NCBI RefSeq assembly: GCF_017562075.2
Contig: NC_054081.1
Span: forward strand, 5,129,144-5,193,143
Source of the DNA: Anopheles merus
Lineage: Eukaryota > Arthropoda > Insecta > Diptera > Culicidae
Direction of reading: 5' to 3'
Length of the DNA: 64,000 bases
Positions within the stretch are counted from its first letter, which is position 1. Each line of letters starts with the position of its first letter. A program made the position numbers and the translations under genes. Shown in pieces: positions 23,265 to 36,700 of the stretch. The notes under the pieces are model-generated. The model saw only the letters and a program-made list of their open reading frames with translations. It did not search any database and was not told where the DNA came from.

Positions 23265-25637
23265 CAGGTATGTCAAACTGGCGGCCCGCAATGCTGAATG
23301 CGGCCCGCGAGAATATTTTGAGAATTGCTAAAATCACTGCAAACCAAAAAACTGTTATTACTATTTGTCTAATTGTATTAAATTTTCCAGAGAAGAACAA
23401 TCATTTTGATGGTATATTTTTCGAATTTAACCATCTACACCATTTTTGATCTTAGCTATTCTGACTCCTGATCCGTCCAAATCAAACCAACAGTTCCGAT
23501 CGGTGCCGACCGAAGCTTATAGAGCCGTTTAATGCCATTCGGAACCAATGGAGTCATCGGTTGTCGCACGGAGCGGCTAATCTGCAGTGAGAAGTGGATC
23601 CGGTCGGTCCTACCGAATTTGACCATGCCCCAATTACCCGAATTTGACCAATCATGCCCCCGAGTGCCGAGTAAAGGGTTCATTGGGCTTCGAAATTCTT
23701 TTCCGTACGAATTTGCACGGCTCCGACCTTAGAATGTTACATTTTTGACGTTCGATTGAAGCCACTTCTGTTTTATTCATAATCATGCCACCATAAATGT
23801 TCATAAAAATGATTGTAGCCAAGTTGGAATTATGTGTACCCCACATTCTACAAGACGAATTAATGTACTTTCCAACCTCCCCAAAAATCAAAACCAAAAT
23901 GATATGATTACGCTCAAGCCATGAGTATTTCGATCAAGGATTAAAATAATCGAAATGCCGAAGTCCTGCGATGTATAGCTTATTCATAGATTAGCTCACA
24001 CAGTCCTTTCCCTAATTTGCGAATCATCTCCCTTCAAGTGTCAACAAAAATATTTGCCAATCTTTATGGGATCACACACCACGAATCTTTGTCAGATAAA
24101 ATTATCGTAATTTAACAAAATTATTTGTAAAATACGGGCTCTTGGAACTTGGAAATTAGCAAAAATTATGTTTAAACACGTTTTATTACAATTTTTCTCT
24201 TAATCAGTCAAATTAATATACCTTAGTGAAAAAGTGTGATTGGGCGATATTTTCTAACAGAACTACCGTGTTAGAACGCGACTAATGAAAAATGTCCTAT
24301 TTTGATAATAAGGATAACAAAATACATGTGACTTTAAAGGTACATCAAACATTTTTTTCCAACTAAAAAAGTGCACAATGAAAAAAACATAGCAAAATTT
24401 GTAAATAAGAAACTATTCTAGATTTGAAGCAAGTAGGGTAAATGTACCAATAGTGGTGCAATTTGTAGTGGTACCGATGTGTTTTAATGGATTTAAAGTG
24501 TCAGGAAGGACAATTTCTGAATATTTTAACGCATAGCAATTGAAATATGATTTATCTTCGCAATCACAATCATTTTCACCAGGAAACACATCAAATTTAC
24601 GAAAAAATACATATTTTTGTGACTGCTTCGTTGTACCTATAATGGTGGTATGGTTCCTATAGTCGTCGTATTGTGTTCCTATAGTGGTGGTAAACAAAGA
24701 TGCCTTAAAAACAGTGTATAATATCAATTAAATTTAGTTTCGATGCTGTTTTCGTATGAATAGCAAGGATTACTGCCATAATATTGGTTTCTTGCGTAAT
24801 TTGATCGTAAAAAATGTATAAATTTGATCGATGAAACTCTTGACTAAAGTACTGCATCACACCTGTCCTCAACCCATACCCAGAAGAGTTTGCTTGATTT
24901 GAAGTAGAAGTATAATAGGCGAATTTTGGCCTTTGTTAGGTAAATTACTTACAGAAAACTCATTTTTGTTGCTTATTTTAGTAAAAACAGTACGAAAAAT
25001 ATTCTCGAAAAAATCTAAAACGACCTGTTTTTATAGATTTTATAACTATAACCACTATAGGAACATGCCTGTTTTGTGTACCTATAATAGCACTATGGTA
25101 AAAAACACTTAAAAATGCATAAATATGGTCAAAAGCCAATGAATTTGAATAAAATAATATCATTTGATAACAATTATGTTCAAAAACTAATAATTGCGTT
25201 GTTATGTGGTCATTTACAACGTTAACAAAAATATGAGTACCATTATGAAATCCTAAGGATTTTGGAAAAATGTTGACACATTTCACAAAATAATGGATTT
25301 TTCGGTCGCTCAGTAACGGAATGGCCCCATTTAACTTTAAAACCCTTTGTAAAAGGCTAAAGAACATTTCACACTAACGTAAATAACTTAATTACTTTTA
25401 ATTTGCCATTTGAACCACATTTTAGTGCAATACCACCACTATTGGTACTAGCACCACTATAGGTACACTTACCCTAGTACAAAAAGTCAATTGGTTTAAC
25501 AATAATGATTTTAAACAGTATTTTATATAAATATTGAGGTATGGTTTTTATTCTCACATTTGGGGCCCGCGAATCACTGAAAATCTGTACTACAAACTAG
25601 TATCAGAGGGCCGGATGAAATGAGTTTGACACAGCTG
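23265..25637 (+). mobile_element. Non-autonomous hAT-like element, copy A
   Basis: The left end is CAGGTATGTCAAACTGGCGG and the right end, read on the other strand, is CAGCTGTGTCAAACTCATTT. They are imperfect inverted termini sharing TGTCAAACT. The flanks share TTATTGGCC (8-9 bases), as expected for hAT 8-base target duplications. The interior matches copy B (37663-40249) over most of its length in the same orientation. It has no long open frame or transposase, so it must have been moved in trans. It carries the later insertion at 24434-25476. Confidence 0.85.
24434..25476. mobile_element. TA-flanked MITE nested in hAT-like copy A
   Basis: The segment is absent from the matching position of copy B (near 40099), where the surrounding sequence runs on directly. 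It begins TA-GGGTAAATGTACC and ends GGTACACTTACCC-TA. These are 13-base inverted termini with one mismatch, bounded by TA on both sides, as for Tc1/mariner-type insertions. Motifs like CCTATAGTGGTGG recur near both ends in opposite orientation. There is no coding capacity. A diverged relative lies inverted at about 58085-58290. Confidence 0.85.
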
Positions 25638-26404
25638 TTATTGGCCACCAAAAAATGCACTGATTCTTGGGTTATATTTGATGTTTTGGACATTCAACCG
25701 CTTCTTTCGTTCGATAAACGGTAAATGTAAATGAATACTTTTCGGACTGACTGTACACCTAATGTAAATACACTAACGCACTTCGGGAGAGTCTGGTTTT
25801 ACGAAAGCGAATTAAAGAAAGAAAAAAAAAAGAGGCAACAACTCTCTCTCTCTCTCTGTCTCGGCGCAACCCACGCAAACGCGACACGCAGCGGAAATAC
25901 ATTCTGACGCTGCCGAAACAAAGTCACCTTCGGGGCGCGCACAAAGCGATCCTTCGACCCGTTTTCCTTGAGGGATTTACCGGGGCAAGAATTTCCCGAC
26001 CGTCTCTTTCGGGCCGGCACCATTCACCCGATGACACACACATACGGCGGTGGAGTTTGTTGACATATGGCTGCGTGTCTCAGTGAGGGAAGGGTCGCGG
26101 GGGTTTTCCCCCGCTGCTCCGAGGCCTGTCTCGACCGGAAAAGAAAGCAACAGCAGTGTCTCGTGTTTTTTTGTGTTTTGTCGATATAAATAAACATTCG
26201 AGCGGAGCAAAAGCCTGGTCCGCCCGCATCCGGTGCGCAGTCATACAACTGCTTTACTTCCGAATCCCTGGAGTGTGTGTGTGTGTGTCTGTGCCGACAG
26301 TCATAATGCACCCGAGAAAAGATGGAATGCATGCACGTGTTCACCACGGCAGCATCGTCTGAGCATCTGCCGTGCGTAAAACGCATTGCGCGAGACAGCC
26401 GAAT

Positions 26405-26422
26405 GCGCGCGCGCGCGCGCGC
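26405..26422. repeat. (GC)9 alternating run
   Basis: A pure GC dinucleotide run about 180 bases before the ATG of the singles-bar-like gene. It is probably in its promoter or 5' UTR. A similar run occurs at 28047-28067 before the next gene. Confidence 0.95.
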
Positions 26423-26603
26423 ATACACGTAAACCTCCCGCGGCGCTACGCGTCTATTTTCGTCCCACCCTCCGAGAATCCCTCGAGCCAACGCGACGCG
26501 CTCAGGAGGTCCCCACGCAGCAGCCGCGGCCGCAAGCGGCAGCTGCCAGTCGTTGTACGGTCGACGCGCCGGACGGAGCACTACTACCGCGCTTGCAGCA
26601 GCG

Positions 26604-27447
26604 ATGCCCTCGGCCGTGATACGCATGCCGCCGGCGGCCGGACCGCACCGGGCCGGCCCCCTGAACGAGCGGGGCAACCGGGGCGTCCGGATCTGCTGCT
26701 GCCGCGTGCTGACCTGCGTGAACCTGGACTTCTTCGTGTCGAAAAACGGCATCCTGAAGTGCTTCGAGCTGGTGCTCGGCTGGTTCTGCCAGACGATGCT
26801 GGTGCAGTTCGGCATGGACTCGGCGAAGGACATCGGCGAAGCGTTCTGGGGCTTCCTGACGACCTGCTCCGCCTTTCTGCTCACCACCACGATACTGCTG
26901 CTGTGCTACACCATCTCCGCCCGGACGTTCCATCTCGTGCGCCAGTCAATCTTTGTGAGTTTCTCGTGGTTGTTAGTGTGTGATAAAGTGGTTCAAAAAA
27001 AAAAAAAACAGTGTTTGTTTTATATATACTGTTCAACAAATCAATCTCCCCAGGAAGTGGTGTACAACGGGCTGGCCTGTGTGATGTATCTAAGCGCCTC
27101 CTCCTACCTGGGGTTCGCCGTCAACGTGTTCCTCTATCCCAAGTTTCTGGTGTTCAAAACGACCGGCGGCATCCACAGTGCGTACCCGGCAATGACGGCC
27201 GTCTACGTGAGTAAATGAGCGTGTGCAGGAGAGGTGCGAATTTCCCAAACGACTAACTCCAAACATTTTTTTCCAATTTTTTCTCTTTAATGGGGGCACC
27301 ACCAAAAAACTAAAAATAAAACATTGTTTGGCACACACACACACACTCGATTGTGTTCCAAAAACACAGTACATGGGCGGTATCGTGGGGCTGGTGTACG
27401 GCGTGGACACGTTTGTCGCCTACCGCCATCTGAAAGGATTCGCGTGA
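26604..27447 (+). CDS. sing: Singles-bar-like tetraspan protein, 193 aa
   Basis: Three phase-0 exons, 26604-26954, 27054-27206 and 27370-27447, with consensus splice sites. The first ATG in frame is 26604. The open frame reaches further left only through non-ATG codons. A polar N terminus (residues 1-28) leads into a cysteine-rich segment RGVRICCCRVLTCVNLDF, then four hydrophobic stretches at about 45-65, 78-102, 118-140 and 168-185. The CCCR-x-x-TC motif before helix 1 is what I remember from insect Singles bar, a MARVEL-type protein needed for myoblast fusion. The name rests on memory of that motif, not on an alignment. The last exon ends AYRHLKGFA. AATAAA at 27657 lies about 210 bases past the stop. 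A generic MARVEL protein is the alternative. Confidence 0.8.
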
Positions 27448-27656
27448 TTGGTGCGTCGCAGAGCTTCGCAGCACCAGATTGCAGCCCGCTCGGGCGCTTC
27501 GCTTCTGCTTCCGCCTGCATTTAAGCCTCACGCGCACGGGGCACTGGGAAGAGGGGAAAGAGGGGGGGGGGGAGGGTACGCGTACCGCGTTAGACTGTCA
27601 TTTTATTTTTACACTAATTTTATTACGACTTGCCCGAGATGATGATATTTTTACTG

Positions 27657-27662
27657 AATAAA
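27657..27662 (+). terminator. Polyadenylation signal AATAAA
   Basis: Canonical hexamer about 210 bases after the stop of the 26604-27447 gene. Confidence 0.65.
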
Positions 27663-28046
27663 GCTAATAATCGCCAACCCACGTCACGTCGCACGCCGGG
27701 GGTAACGCTTTCGCAAACGGTTTGTGTGTGTGTGTGTGTGTGTCTGTTTCGGACTTTCGGTGAGTAGCCTGTTGGCCTCATTTGTCCGTTTCAATGCACT
27801 GAATAAGACTGAGAAACGTACCAGCCACAGGACCGCAGGACGACCCAGCCGGCAAACAAAGTGGTGCCGCCTCGTTTGCAGCAGGACGCAAATCCCCAGC
27901 TCGAGAGAACGCAATTCATTGACACACACCAAACCACAAATCAAAACAAAGCACCAACAGCAGCAACGTTGCCGCTCGATTCACAAGCACGAGAGCAGCG
28001 ATCATCAGCGCCCGCACACTGTTGGAGAAGGACGGCGAGCGAGCGA

Positions 28047-28067
28047 GCGCGCGCGCGCGCGCGCGCA
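28047..28067. repeat. (GC)10 alternating run in probable 5' region
   Basis: A pure GC-alternating tract within GC-rich DNA (27.7-29.1 kb) ahead of the gene starting at 29132. This 1.4 kb has no supported exon and is most likely promoter plus long 5' UTR. Confidence 0.9.
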
Positions 28068-29131
28068 CCCAGTGCGGCATTATTTCAGGCGGCATCGCAG
28101 CCGTGCGACGCCTCAGTCGACCGACAGACTGCACCAGATGCTGATCGCGGCGTGGTCGCACTACAGAAAGAGAGAGAGAGAGAAGCGGAATAGAGACAGA
28201 GAGAGAGCGATCGTAAAACAGAAAGTGCAGTGTTGCGGAAGGTAGACGCGCGCGCACGGTGTGAGAGCAGAATTCAGGGAAAAGGAGGAAAAGCGGTGAA
28301 AATCCCCAAGGACCGAGGCGGGGGTGACCAGACACAAACAAGAAAACGTAAACAAATCGTTTTAATACTTTAAAAGCGTGTGAAACGTGTCCGTTTTTTG
28401 GGGGGGATTTTTCGTGATAAGTTCCTTGCTCCCAAACAAAACAAAAAAATTATTATAATTTCCCCCAAGTGACCGTGATCTTGAATTGCTGGCTTGATTA
28501 ACACAGCAACTGGCGTTGGAGTCAACCACCCAGCAGAGGCCCCCGAAGTGCTGGTTGGTGGCTTGTGTTTCGACGGAAAACTCGGCACCGCGCCTGTATC
28601 AACAATCAACCTGCTGTACAATCAAACAAGTGCCTGTGTCTGTGCGGCCTCTGCCCGCAAGAGGACACGCCGCAAACCACGGCAGGTCTTGTCAACAACA
28701 ACAACCAAAAAAAAAAAAAAAACAAAACAAAACAGTGCAGAGTGAGGGCGAACAAAAAAGGTGCGCAAAATCGGCACGACCGGGCAAGATTCGCACGCTC
28801 GCACGTTCGGCCTGGTGGCCAGCGACATTTCTATTAATAGTGAAAATTCTTTCAACCAAACACACAAACACCCCCTTCCCCGGGGGCGCCGACCCGGTTT
28901 CAACCAAAACAAAGCAACACAACACGAAAATAATCGTTGCGTGCGTAAGGCAATCGTCGCGGTGCGTTTTCGGTGTGCAGATCGCAGGCGCAAAAGACGC
29001 AAAGAACCAAGTGTCGCAAAGGCGGTCGCGTGAGAAAGGATTTTCCTCCGTTTCTTTAAGGAAAGATCCCATCCGCCACGCCCCTCTCAGACCGGGAATT
29101 CAATAGACCTTCGGCGCTGACCCCACGGAGG

Positions 29132-32100
29132 ATGGAGCGGACCGAGCTGTTGCTGGCTGAGATGACCGAAGGGAGCAGCAGCACGGTACAGGCGGCGTCG
29201 GCGGCCTACACCGCCAAACTGATCGGGCGTGCAGAAAGCGAAGGTAAGTGTGGCGACTCAGCGTGAAAGCGACCTTGCGGCCGAGCAGGCGAGGAACGTA
29301 CAAGGCCCTGCGCAGACACCCGAAGCACTCAAGCCCCAATTTTGGGGCCCAAACCTCCATCTGCCTCAGAACAGTGCAGAGCAGGGTGGTGCAGCGGGCT
29401 GCAGCTTATTTACATTCTACTGCGCTCCATCCATCCCCCCCCCGCAAAACCCTTTCTTTGCTGGTCACCCCTTTCTGTCGCGTGCAGCACGTTGCGCGTC
29501 GCGCGCACGGTGAAAGTGAGATGTGATCGGGCGCGATCTTGAATGCGACGGTCGCGACAATTATCATTATCAAACACGCGCCCCCGCTGCCCACAACCGA
29601 ACGTGCAAATATGTGGTGCCCCGGGGGTGCTTGGGGGAATGGTGGCGCTGAGCTATTATTCTACACCGCCAGGCCAGGCCGCTCCAAAAAGGCCAACCGA
29701 TGGGCGCAATTGTGTGTTATTTTGCTCGCCTCGCGAAGAATGTCATTATTATCGCTTGGCGACGGTCCGGCCCGAGGTGCCCTTCTTCCCTTCGAGCTAA
29801 GACACGAGCCGCGCGCGGTTCGCATTGTTGTGTTGTGCCTTCTTTTTTTTCGTTTTTTTTTTTTTGCGCTCTCTTACAAAATGATGTTCTACATCGGGGG
29901 GTTGTAGCTGTGAAGATGCACAGCAAAAGGACAGAAGGAACCTTTATTTTTGTTGATTATTTCAAGCTCTTTCTTTAGTCGTACAATATTAACTATTGTT
30001 ATGGACAGTCATGGATCTTTTGGACGTTTTTCCTGCTGTTTATTTTATTTTCTTCAGAGCGTATGATACGATTTGAGGATTGCAAAGATCACAAATAGTA
30101 TATTCAATATTATACTTATTTTAAGAAATGCAGTTTAGAGATCAGTCATGCTTAGTAAGAGCATAAAACATAGCGAAATGTTTTGAGAATCATGAAAAAT
30201 TTCACCAAGCACTAAAATTAAAGCAAATTACAAATAACGAAACGAATTGTTATAAAATATAGAATCGGCAAAATTGCAAACGAATCATACTTTGATAAAC
30301 GAATCAAGTAACTGTCAAAACTCAAGTTTCACTAAGTATCATTCAATACCCCTGAATCATCGCAAAAAAAAAAACATATCGAATTGTATATTTCGAACTA
30401 AAAAAAAACGCTGCAAAATGATAAAATATGCAAAAAATTACTTTCTCCAATATAATTTGACATATAAATCATTGATTTTCATTGCTTGCCTGCTCTGTAA
30501 GACCTACCCTATCAAACTTATAATGTGATTTGCGTCAACTACTGCAAGAAAGTTCCATTTTTGACAGCGATTGCAATTCTTTAAAAATCCTTAACTCGCT
30601 ATCAATGTGTAATAGCAAACTCCTCAAGTGTTGAAATCTCACCAAATATTAGTAACCAACGTATCACTTTTGCTTTTTAACCTCTCAACGATGTCAATGC
30701 AAGTGCATCTCCTACCTGGAGCGTTGCTTTGTTTTCTATTCGTTTTATGTAAATTATTAATTCATGAATTCTTTCGAACGTTTTTTTGAACTCAAGATAT
30801 TTTGAGTTTGGTCTTATAGATTTGAATGTTCATTGAATGTGGGAAGCATTATGCTATACGATAATACGATCTCTGCAAACATCCACTAGTGATTTCGAAT
30901 TAGTTTGTAAGTTTAAAGTGTAAATTCTTGTGTTGCAATTTTTCCACAAAAAGTAAAATTTGGATTATTTAAATTGCTTGATTGTTTTACATTTGCGCGT
31001 GGATTTCAGAGCTTGAGATATTTTGTTCTTTTTTGTTGCATTTACTAATAGATAATATAAACTGTTTTGTTTTGAATTCAGCTTATTACATTTTCCTTAT
31101 TTTGTTTCATTGTACGAATATGTTATTTTTTCACATTGGAAAAGAAACGCTAATATTAGTTGATGGATTTCTTTTCCTGTTGGATTTTGCACTATTGAAT
31201 CTGTCTAATAAGCAACTGTTATTATTAGCACATGTTATTCTTACTTCGCAACAAGGATGGAATTTGGGCACTGTTAGAATATTGGAAGGCTTTCCTTGTT
31301 TTGAAATGAATGTTGTGAAGTGAAGGGCATACCATTTTTCTCCTTTAGATGTTTATTGATCAGTAATGATGGTATCTTTATGCTTGGTAGAAGCTCACTC
31401 GACTAAATTACATACGGAAAAATTAGCATACAAATGACATGTGATCAAACAATAGACCGATAATGATTATTTTACAGTTTTGTTAATTTTCTGCGCCCAA
31501 ATCTCATTACAAGCATTAAACCGACGCTTTGCTTTCCCAACTCGCCAACTGCGGTAAAACTTTACCACCCGTCCCCCCCTTTTTTATGGCTCAAAATTCA
31601 TCGCCTGCAATGCAACTTCCCCCCAGCAAATGATCTCCCAGTGCCAAACATTGCACGACACCTGACCAAACTTAGCGACAGCGCTCAGTACGTTCGACGC
31701 GTTTTTTTTTGAAACGTTTAATCACCCAATCGATTGGCGCGTGTTGCGTTTACCTTGTACACGTGATGGGTGCGTTTGGAGCGAATTTAGCGCTTTGTGG
31801 AAGCAACCAGCCCAGCTTCCATCGGTGCGGATTTGGCTGGGTGGAATTATAATTTTTGCAACAAACAAGCGTCCGACAGTAAAAAAGAAGGGATTTTCCG
31901 TCACGAGACTGTTATTAAAAAAAAAATAATAGTACAAAAAATCCCTCGCCACCATTCACTGCACCGTTTACCTTTGGGCAGGTTGTGTTGTTATAGATTT
32001 GCGTGTTTTATTTATCACCTCTCGCCCTCCCCAGCAATCCGATGACAGTTTGCGGGCGGTGGGTTTGTTGAATTTCACCACCGACCAGCGTTTGAGTCAG

Positions 32101-33669
32101 CTGTTCAGCGCCCCGTTTGAGTAGCCACAAAAAGCACCCCATTGTTTCACCGCTCGGTGAACCACGCGAATGGAAGCGTAAAAGTAAGTGCCACTCCCCC
32201 CCCCCCCCCTTGGTTCGCACACACACACACACACACCCACAAATCTCTTGGATGGAACAATTGAGGCCTTTGAGAAGGGGGCGGAGGGGGGGGGGGAATG
32301 AGCGCAAAACCAAGTTTGCAAATTTGACCGGTTTTTGCTGGCGAGATTTCCAACGCACACTGCCCCGGGGTTGTACCGGTAGCGGGCGAGATTACCGCGC
32401 GCTGATAATGATGATGTTGCTGATGGCGATGCTCCCATGAGGATGGGTGGCAGACGGCGGCAACGCAACCGATGCACGCGCGATCGAAACCGTATCGCGC
32501 CGCGATGTACGTAATCGGTTGCAAACACAGCGAGATGAACTCCCCCCCCCCCTCCTGCCGAGATGCCGCGAGATTTTGCCTGATATCTCGACGCGCGTTG
32601 ATTCAGCTGAGGGGAGGGGGTGGGGGAGCGGGGCCTCCGGGAAAGTTTGTTCTAGTTGTGCTGTGCTGTGGCTTCCGGAGTTTCGGTTGCTGCTGTTGCC
32701 AACCGGTGTGTTCCAATTTCGAACTTTCCACAACATAATATTCCCTTTTTTGCTTAACCCCCTGTTTTTTGGAGGGATTAACGGTGCAGAACGTTTTGTG
32801 TGCAGAAGCGACATACACACAAACGATTGCAACGGAGGTCGCCAAACTGAGTTGCTCTTTTTAATAGGAAAGAATCAAAATGAAACGTTTTAACGGGAAA
32901 AAAATGTCTGAAAATTAACATTTGAATTTTTATTTTTCTTATCATCCAATATGCAAACGACAACAATGACACTCCTAGTACTTTGAGGAGTGTATACGAT
33001 TCCCTTGGAGGGGCCAAGCCCCTTTTTGGCTTACCTTTTTGGACCCCGAGAAAGTGTAATTGTACAGCATCAAACTCCAGAGTGATAAAAATAATAATTT
33101 TTAATCATTCTTGATGTTTCTTCGATTTAGGGGGTATGGTAATTGGACTCTATATCACCCTTGTTGGGCAAATCCAATAGGAACTTTCAAGGAGACTGTT
33201 CGAAAAGGGTGCCATATAGTCCAAATTCCATCGTATGAAGTTCACTATCCTATAAGAAAGAGTCACGGCTATGAGAACTCCTGGAAAAGCCTGTAATGTT
33301 TCGTTCTGATCATCAAATCGCGGAAATTCAACAAGTTTATGTTGTGGATGGATATTTAAAGTATTACTTGTGTGGTCCATCAGGTGGTTGGAAAATGGAT
33401 GTTTTGAATTCATAAAAAAAAACAATTTATGAATGAAGGAATCCAATAAAAAGGTAAAAATAAAATTTCTTTGCCAAAATGATATGCAATCAGATTGTTT
33501 TATGTTTTCTGCAAAATATCATCATTACAGATGCCTCTACTTTGAGAAGAAATGAGGATTTAAAATCTGTAATCCTCGGACTAATATAAGTTACAGTCAT
33601 GACCACACGAGGTCGTAAATGATTTTTTTGCCATTCGGTTCATAAAATGCAATAAGTGAATTTTTCTTC

Positions 33670-33700
<31 letters not shown>

Positions 33701-36700
33701 CTTCTTCTTCTTCTTCTTCTTCTGGCTCAACAACCGTTGTCAGTTGAAGCGTTATGGATTACCTCCCATAGCAAAATAGTCAGTCCTACCTATGGCGACA
33801 CGGTCCATTTGGGGCTTGAACCCATCACGGGCATGTTGTTGTGTGGTACGAGTTGACGACTGTACCACGAGACTGGCTTAAAATTGCTTAGAAATAATTA
33901 AATACATCTGATCTATTCTGAACAGCAACAGAACAAACAGCAATACAGACAGGTGATCAAAAGCTGTGACCGATCCCGTACCGATGACCGGTGACAGTCG
34001 CATGAGTCGCATGGAAACGTGGTTTTAATAGGCAGGTTCAATTCTCGTGCCGCCAGTTCGCGTAGCGTGCACTAGCATCTGCTGACTGTAATCCCCCTCC
34101 CCGGCACTGCCCGTTAACTCTTGACTGCCAGCCCGCCCGACGCGTCTTTGATCGTATCATCCCGCCCGCGTATCATTACCCAACAAGTTTAGTGATCGTA
34201 ATAGCACAAACAGCAGGAAGCACGCACACGCCCTCCTCCCCACCCCTACGTGGACTTTCGGTGTCGGGTCACGTGGTTCGGGAATGATCTCTCCGGTACA
34301 TCACCAGCTTCACCGTGAGTTATCGCCCGATCGTTATCGAAACATCCAGAACTAGACAGAGAGACAGAGAGAGAGGGTGAATGAGACAGCGAGAGACGCT
34401 CGATAATCAGCCGAACGATCTGCCGAAAACCGCCACAGACGAACGCTGCGAGTGGCGTCCCGCGCCACTCGGCATGACGAACGAACAATGGCACAGTTAG
34501 TAGCGCCTGCGATCCGGACGTCACATCCCGTGCGGCCGGCGCACATCCCGTAACCTATAAATCAACTAATCGAACTCACATGTTGTGCTACAAACGGTCG
34601 GCTTTCCCGCGCGGCCCTGGAAGGCATGTGGTGCCGTCGCAGCACATCCCACAGACACGCGCGCGACGGCGATGCACTTGAGCGAGGTTCTTCTCGAACT
34701 CGCATCGGTTCGGGACGCGCTCCAGAACGTTCCAAAAATTTGACATTCAGAAGAAAACAACCACTTCACGGCGCGAACTTTGGACGCCCGTTCGTCGTCT
34801 ACTTGGTGGGAATTAAGATAGTTGTTTTTCTTCTCTGTTTTTTTTATGTTCCTGCTGCTTGCGGAATTATGCGGCCAATTGGAGAGGGAGGGGGGGGCAG
34901 GGCCTTAACACGATGATTGGATTGGCTGGGTGGTGAAATACGGACCACCGGTTCAGATCATGTCAGATCAGATTAACCCGGCAGCGGGAGATTGGAATGT
35001 TCTGATGCACTCGTTGATCATTAGCGCGCACCGTAGCGCCGATGGAGCATCGTTAACACACACACACCAGATGGCGAGCAGTTCCTAGTTTAGGAATGCC
35101 GAACAATGTTCCGGCATCGATAGCCGATCGAGAGCTGGTCGATTGTGCTCGAATCTACCTGCCATGCTCGCGATCTAATGGAGTTGTCCGACGTCGAACC
35201 GTCTGAGACGGTGTGGCGTAAACCTTGAACCCAAAGCAGGTGACACGCGCGCCGACGCGCTCCAAACCTGACCACCTTCAAGGATGCTTCGTGCTTCCTT
35301 AGGATGATAAATTCGAGCAACCGCCAATTGCAGGCCCGATGAATCAAAACAAACTACTACCGTCCACCCCAGGCGTATGGCGGGGTCACTGACTCGCATG
35401 GTGAGAGCCCTCCACCTGCTCCCATCGAGCTGTATCGGGCTTGATTGAAACATATATTCGCATCGGACCGGACCTGTCAGGCGGTGTCCTTCAGCTGTTA
35501 CAGAGAGATGTGAGAGAGCGCAAAAAAAAAATGGTACAGAAGTCGAGATACAGTAGGTGTCTGAAAGTGGCTCCGGTTGTTTGTTTAAAGTAATAAGTAC
35601 CCCCTTAATGCGTCGCAGAAGTTGTGGGGAAGAAGAAGAAAAAGAAAAAAAAACACAGAAAAACATACATGACACATGGGTGCGCTCACTGGAAAGATCA
35701 GATCCGGCGCATTTGCGCATACATATATTCTGCCCGAACAGAATTGCCTCCGGGTGTTTCGTCCAAGGATTGCCATCAATCATCAGACGGGCAGAATGGG
35801 TGGTCTTTCCCTGTCCCTCCCTGCTTACTCATTTGCAAAAGCCAACCTTTTTTTTCCAACCAAAGAGATTAATTTCAGTGCAGCACACACTTGTCGCACT
35901 CGCCCCCCACTGGCCAACTTGTAAGGATTCTGCTGCGCGCCTCCAAATTGCAAATGTAAGTCGACGCAAATCTCAAATGTCGTCCCGCTTGACATTGCGA
36001 TACCACCGGTGCCGCGGGTCTGGCTTCTGTCTTAGAGATGGGGTGAATGTTTTGGGTGCAACGGTAAATGGGCAAAAAAAAAAGTAATGCAAAAAGTACG
36101 GAAAGTATGCGCAGCTTGGAGCATGGTGCTGGGATTTTGGGAGACTTTGTTTGGTTACTGAGGCGCGTTGCGAGGAAATGGGGATGACGTTCACAGTATT
36201 CCGTGAAATTTAAGCGGTGAGCACCAGAATCCCACCGGGAGATTATCGCGAACTACAGCTCAACGTTATTTTTGAAGTTATTCAAGATCTTGGAGATGTT
36301 CCTGAGGAAACAATCGTTCAGAATACGGGTGAGTTGTTCAATCGTAATGTAATTGGGCTTTCTATGGATTGATAAGAGTACCTATACTATCGGAGCATGG
36401 ATCTACCTTAGATTCCATGGGGATTTTAGTCCAGCGTTGGCTAGATGCTAACGAGTTGTAATTCCAAGAACAACGCAATAGTATTAAGCCGCAATTAAGT
36501 ATTAAGTGGTTTTATGAGATGTTGAGACTCACATCTACGTTGTTGATGTTGTGGTACAACAAAATATTGATTCTGTTTTATTCTCCGAGTGAAGTTTTGG
36601 AAGATTATGTTGCCCCCCGCGCTATACCAGCGAAAAGAGATATCCGACAAAACAGTGGGTCGTTTTGTTTTGAGTTTAAAACGGTAAACATTCACATCTG

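Noticed and set aside
35175..35783. 202-residue minus-strand frame
   Set aside because: No domain, poor composition and no supporting splice or promoter signals. Probably chance.
36223..36372. Open stretch PPGDYRELQLNVIFEVIQ
   Set aside because: Protein-like for about 50 codons but without start, splice sites or known family. Perhaps a decayed transposon, so it was not called as a gene.
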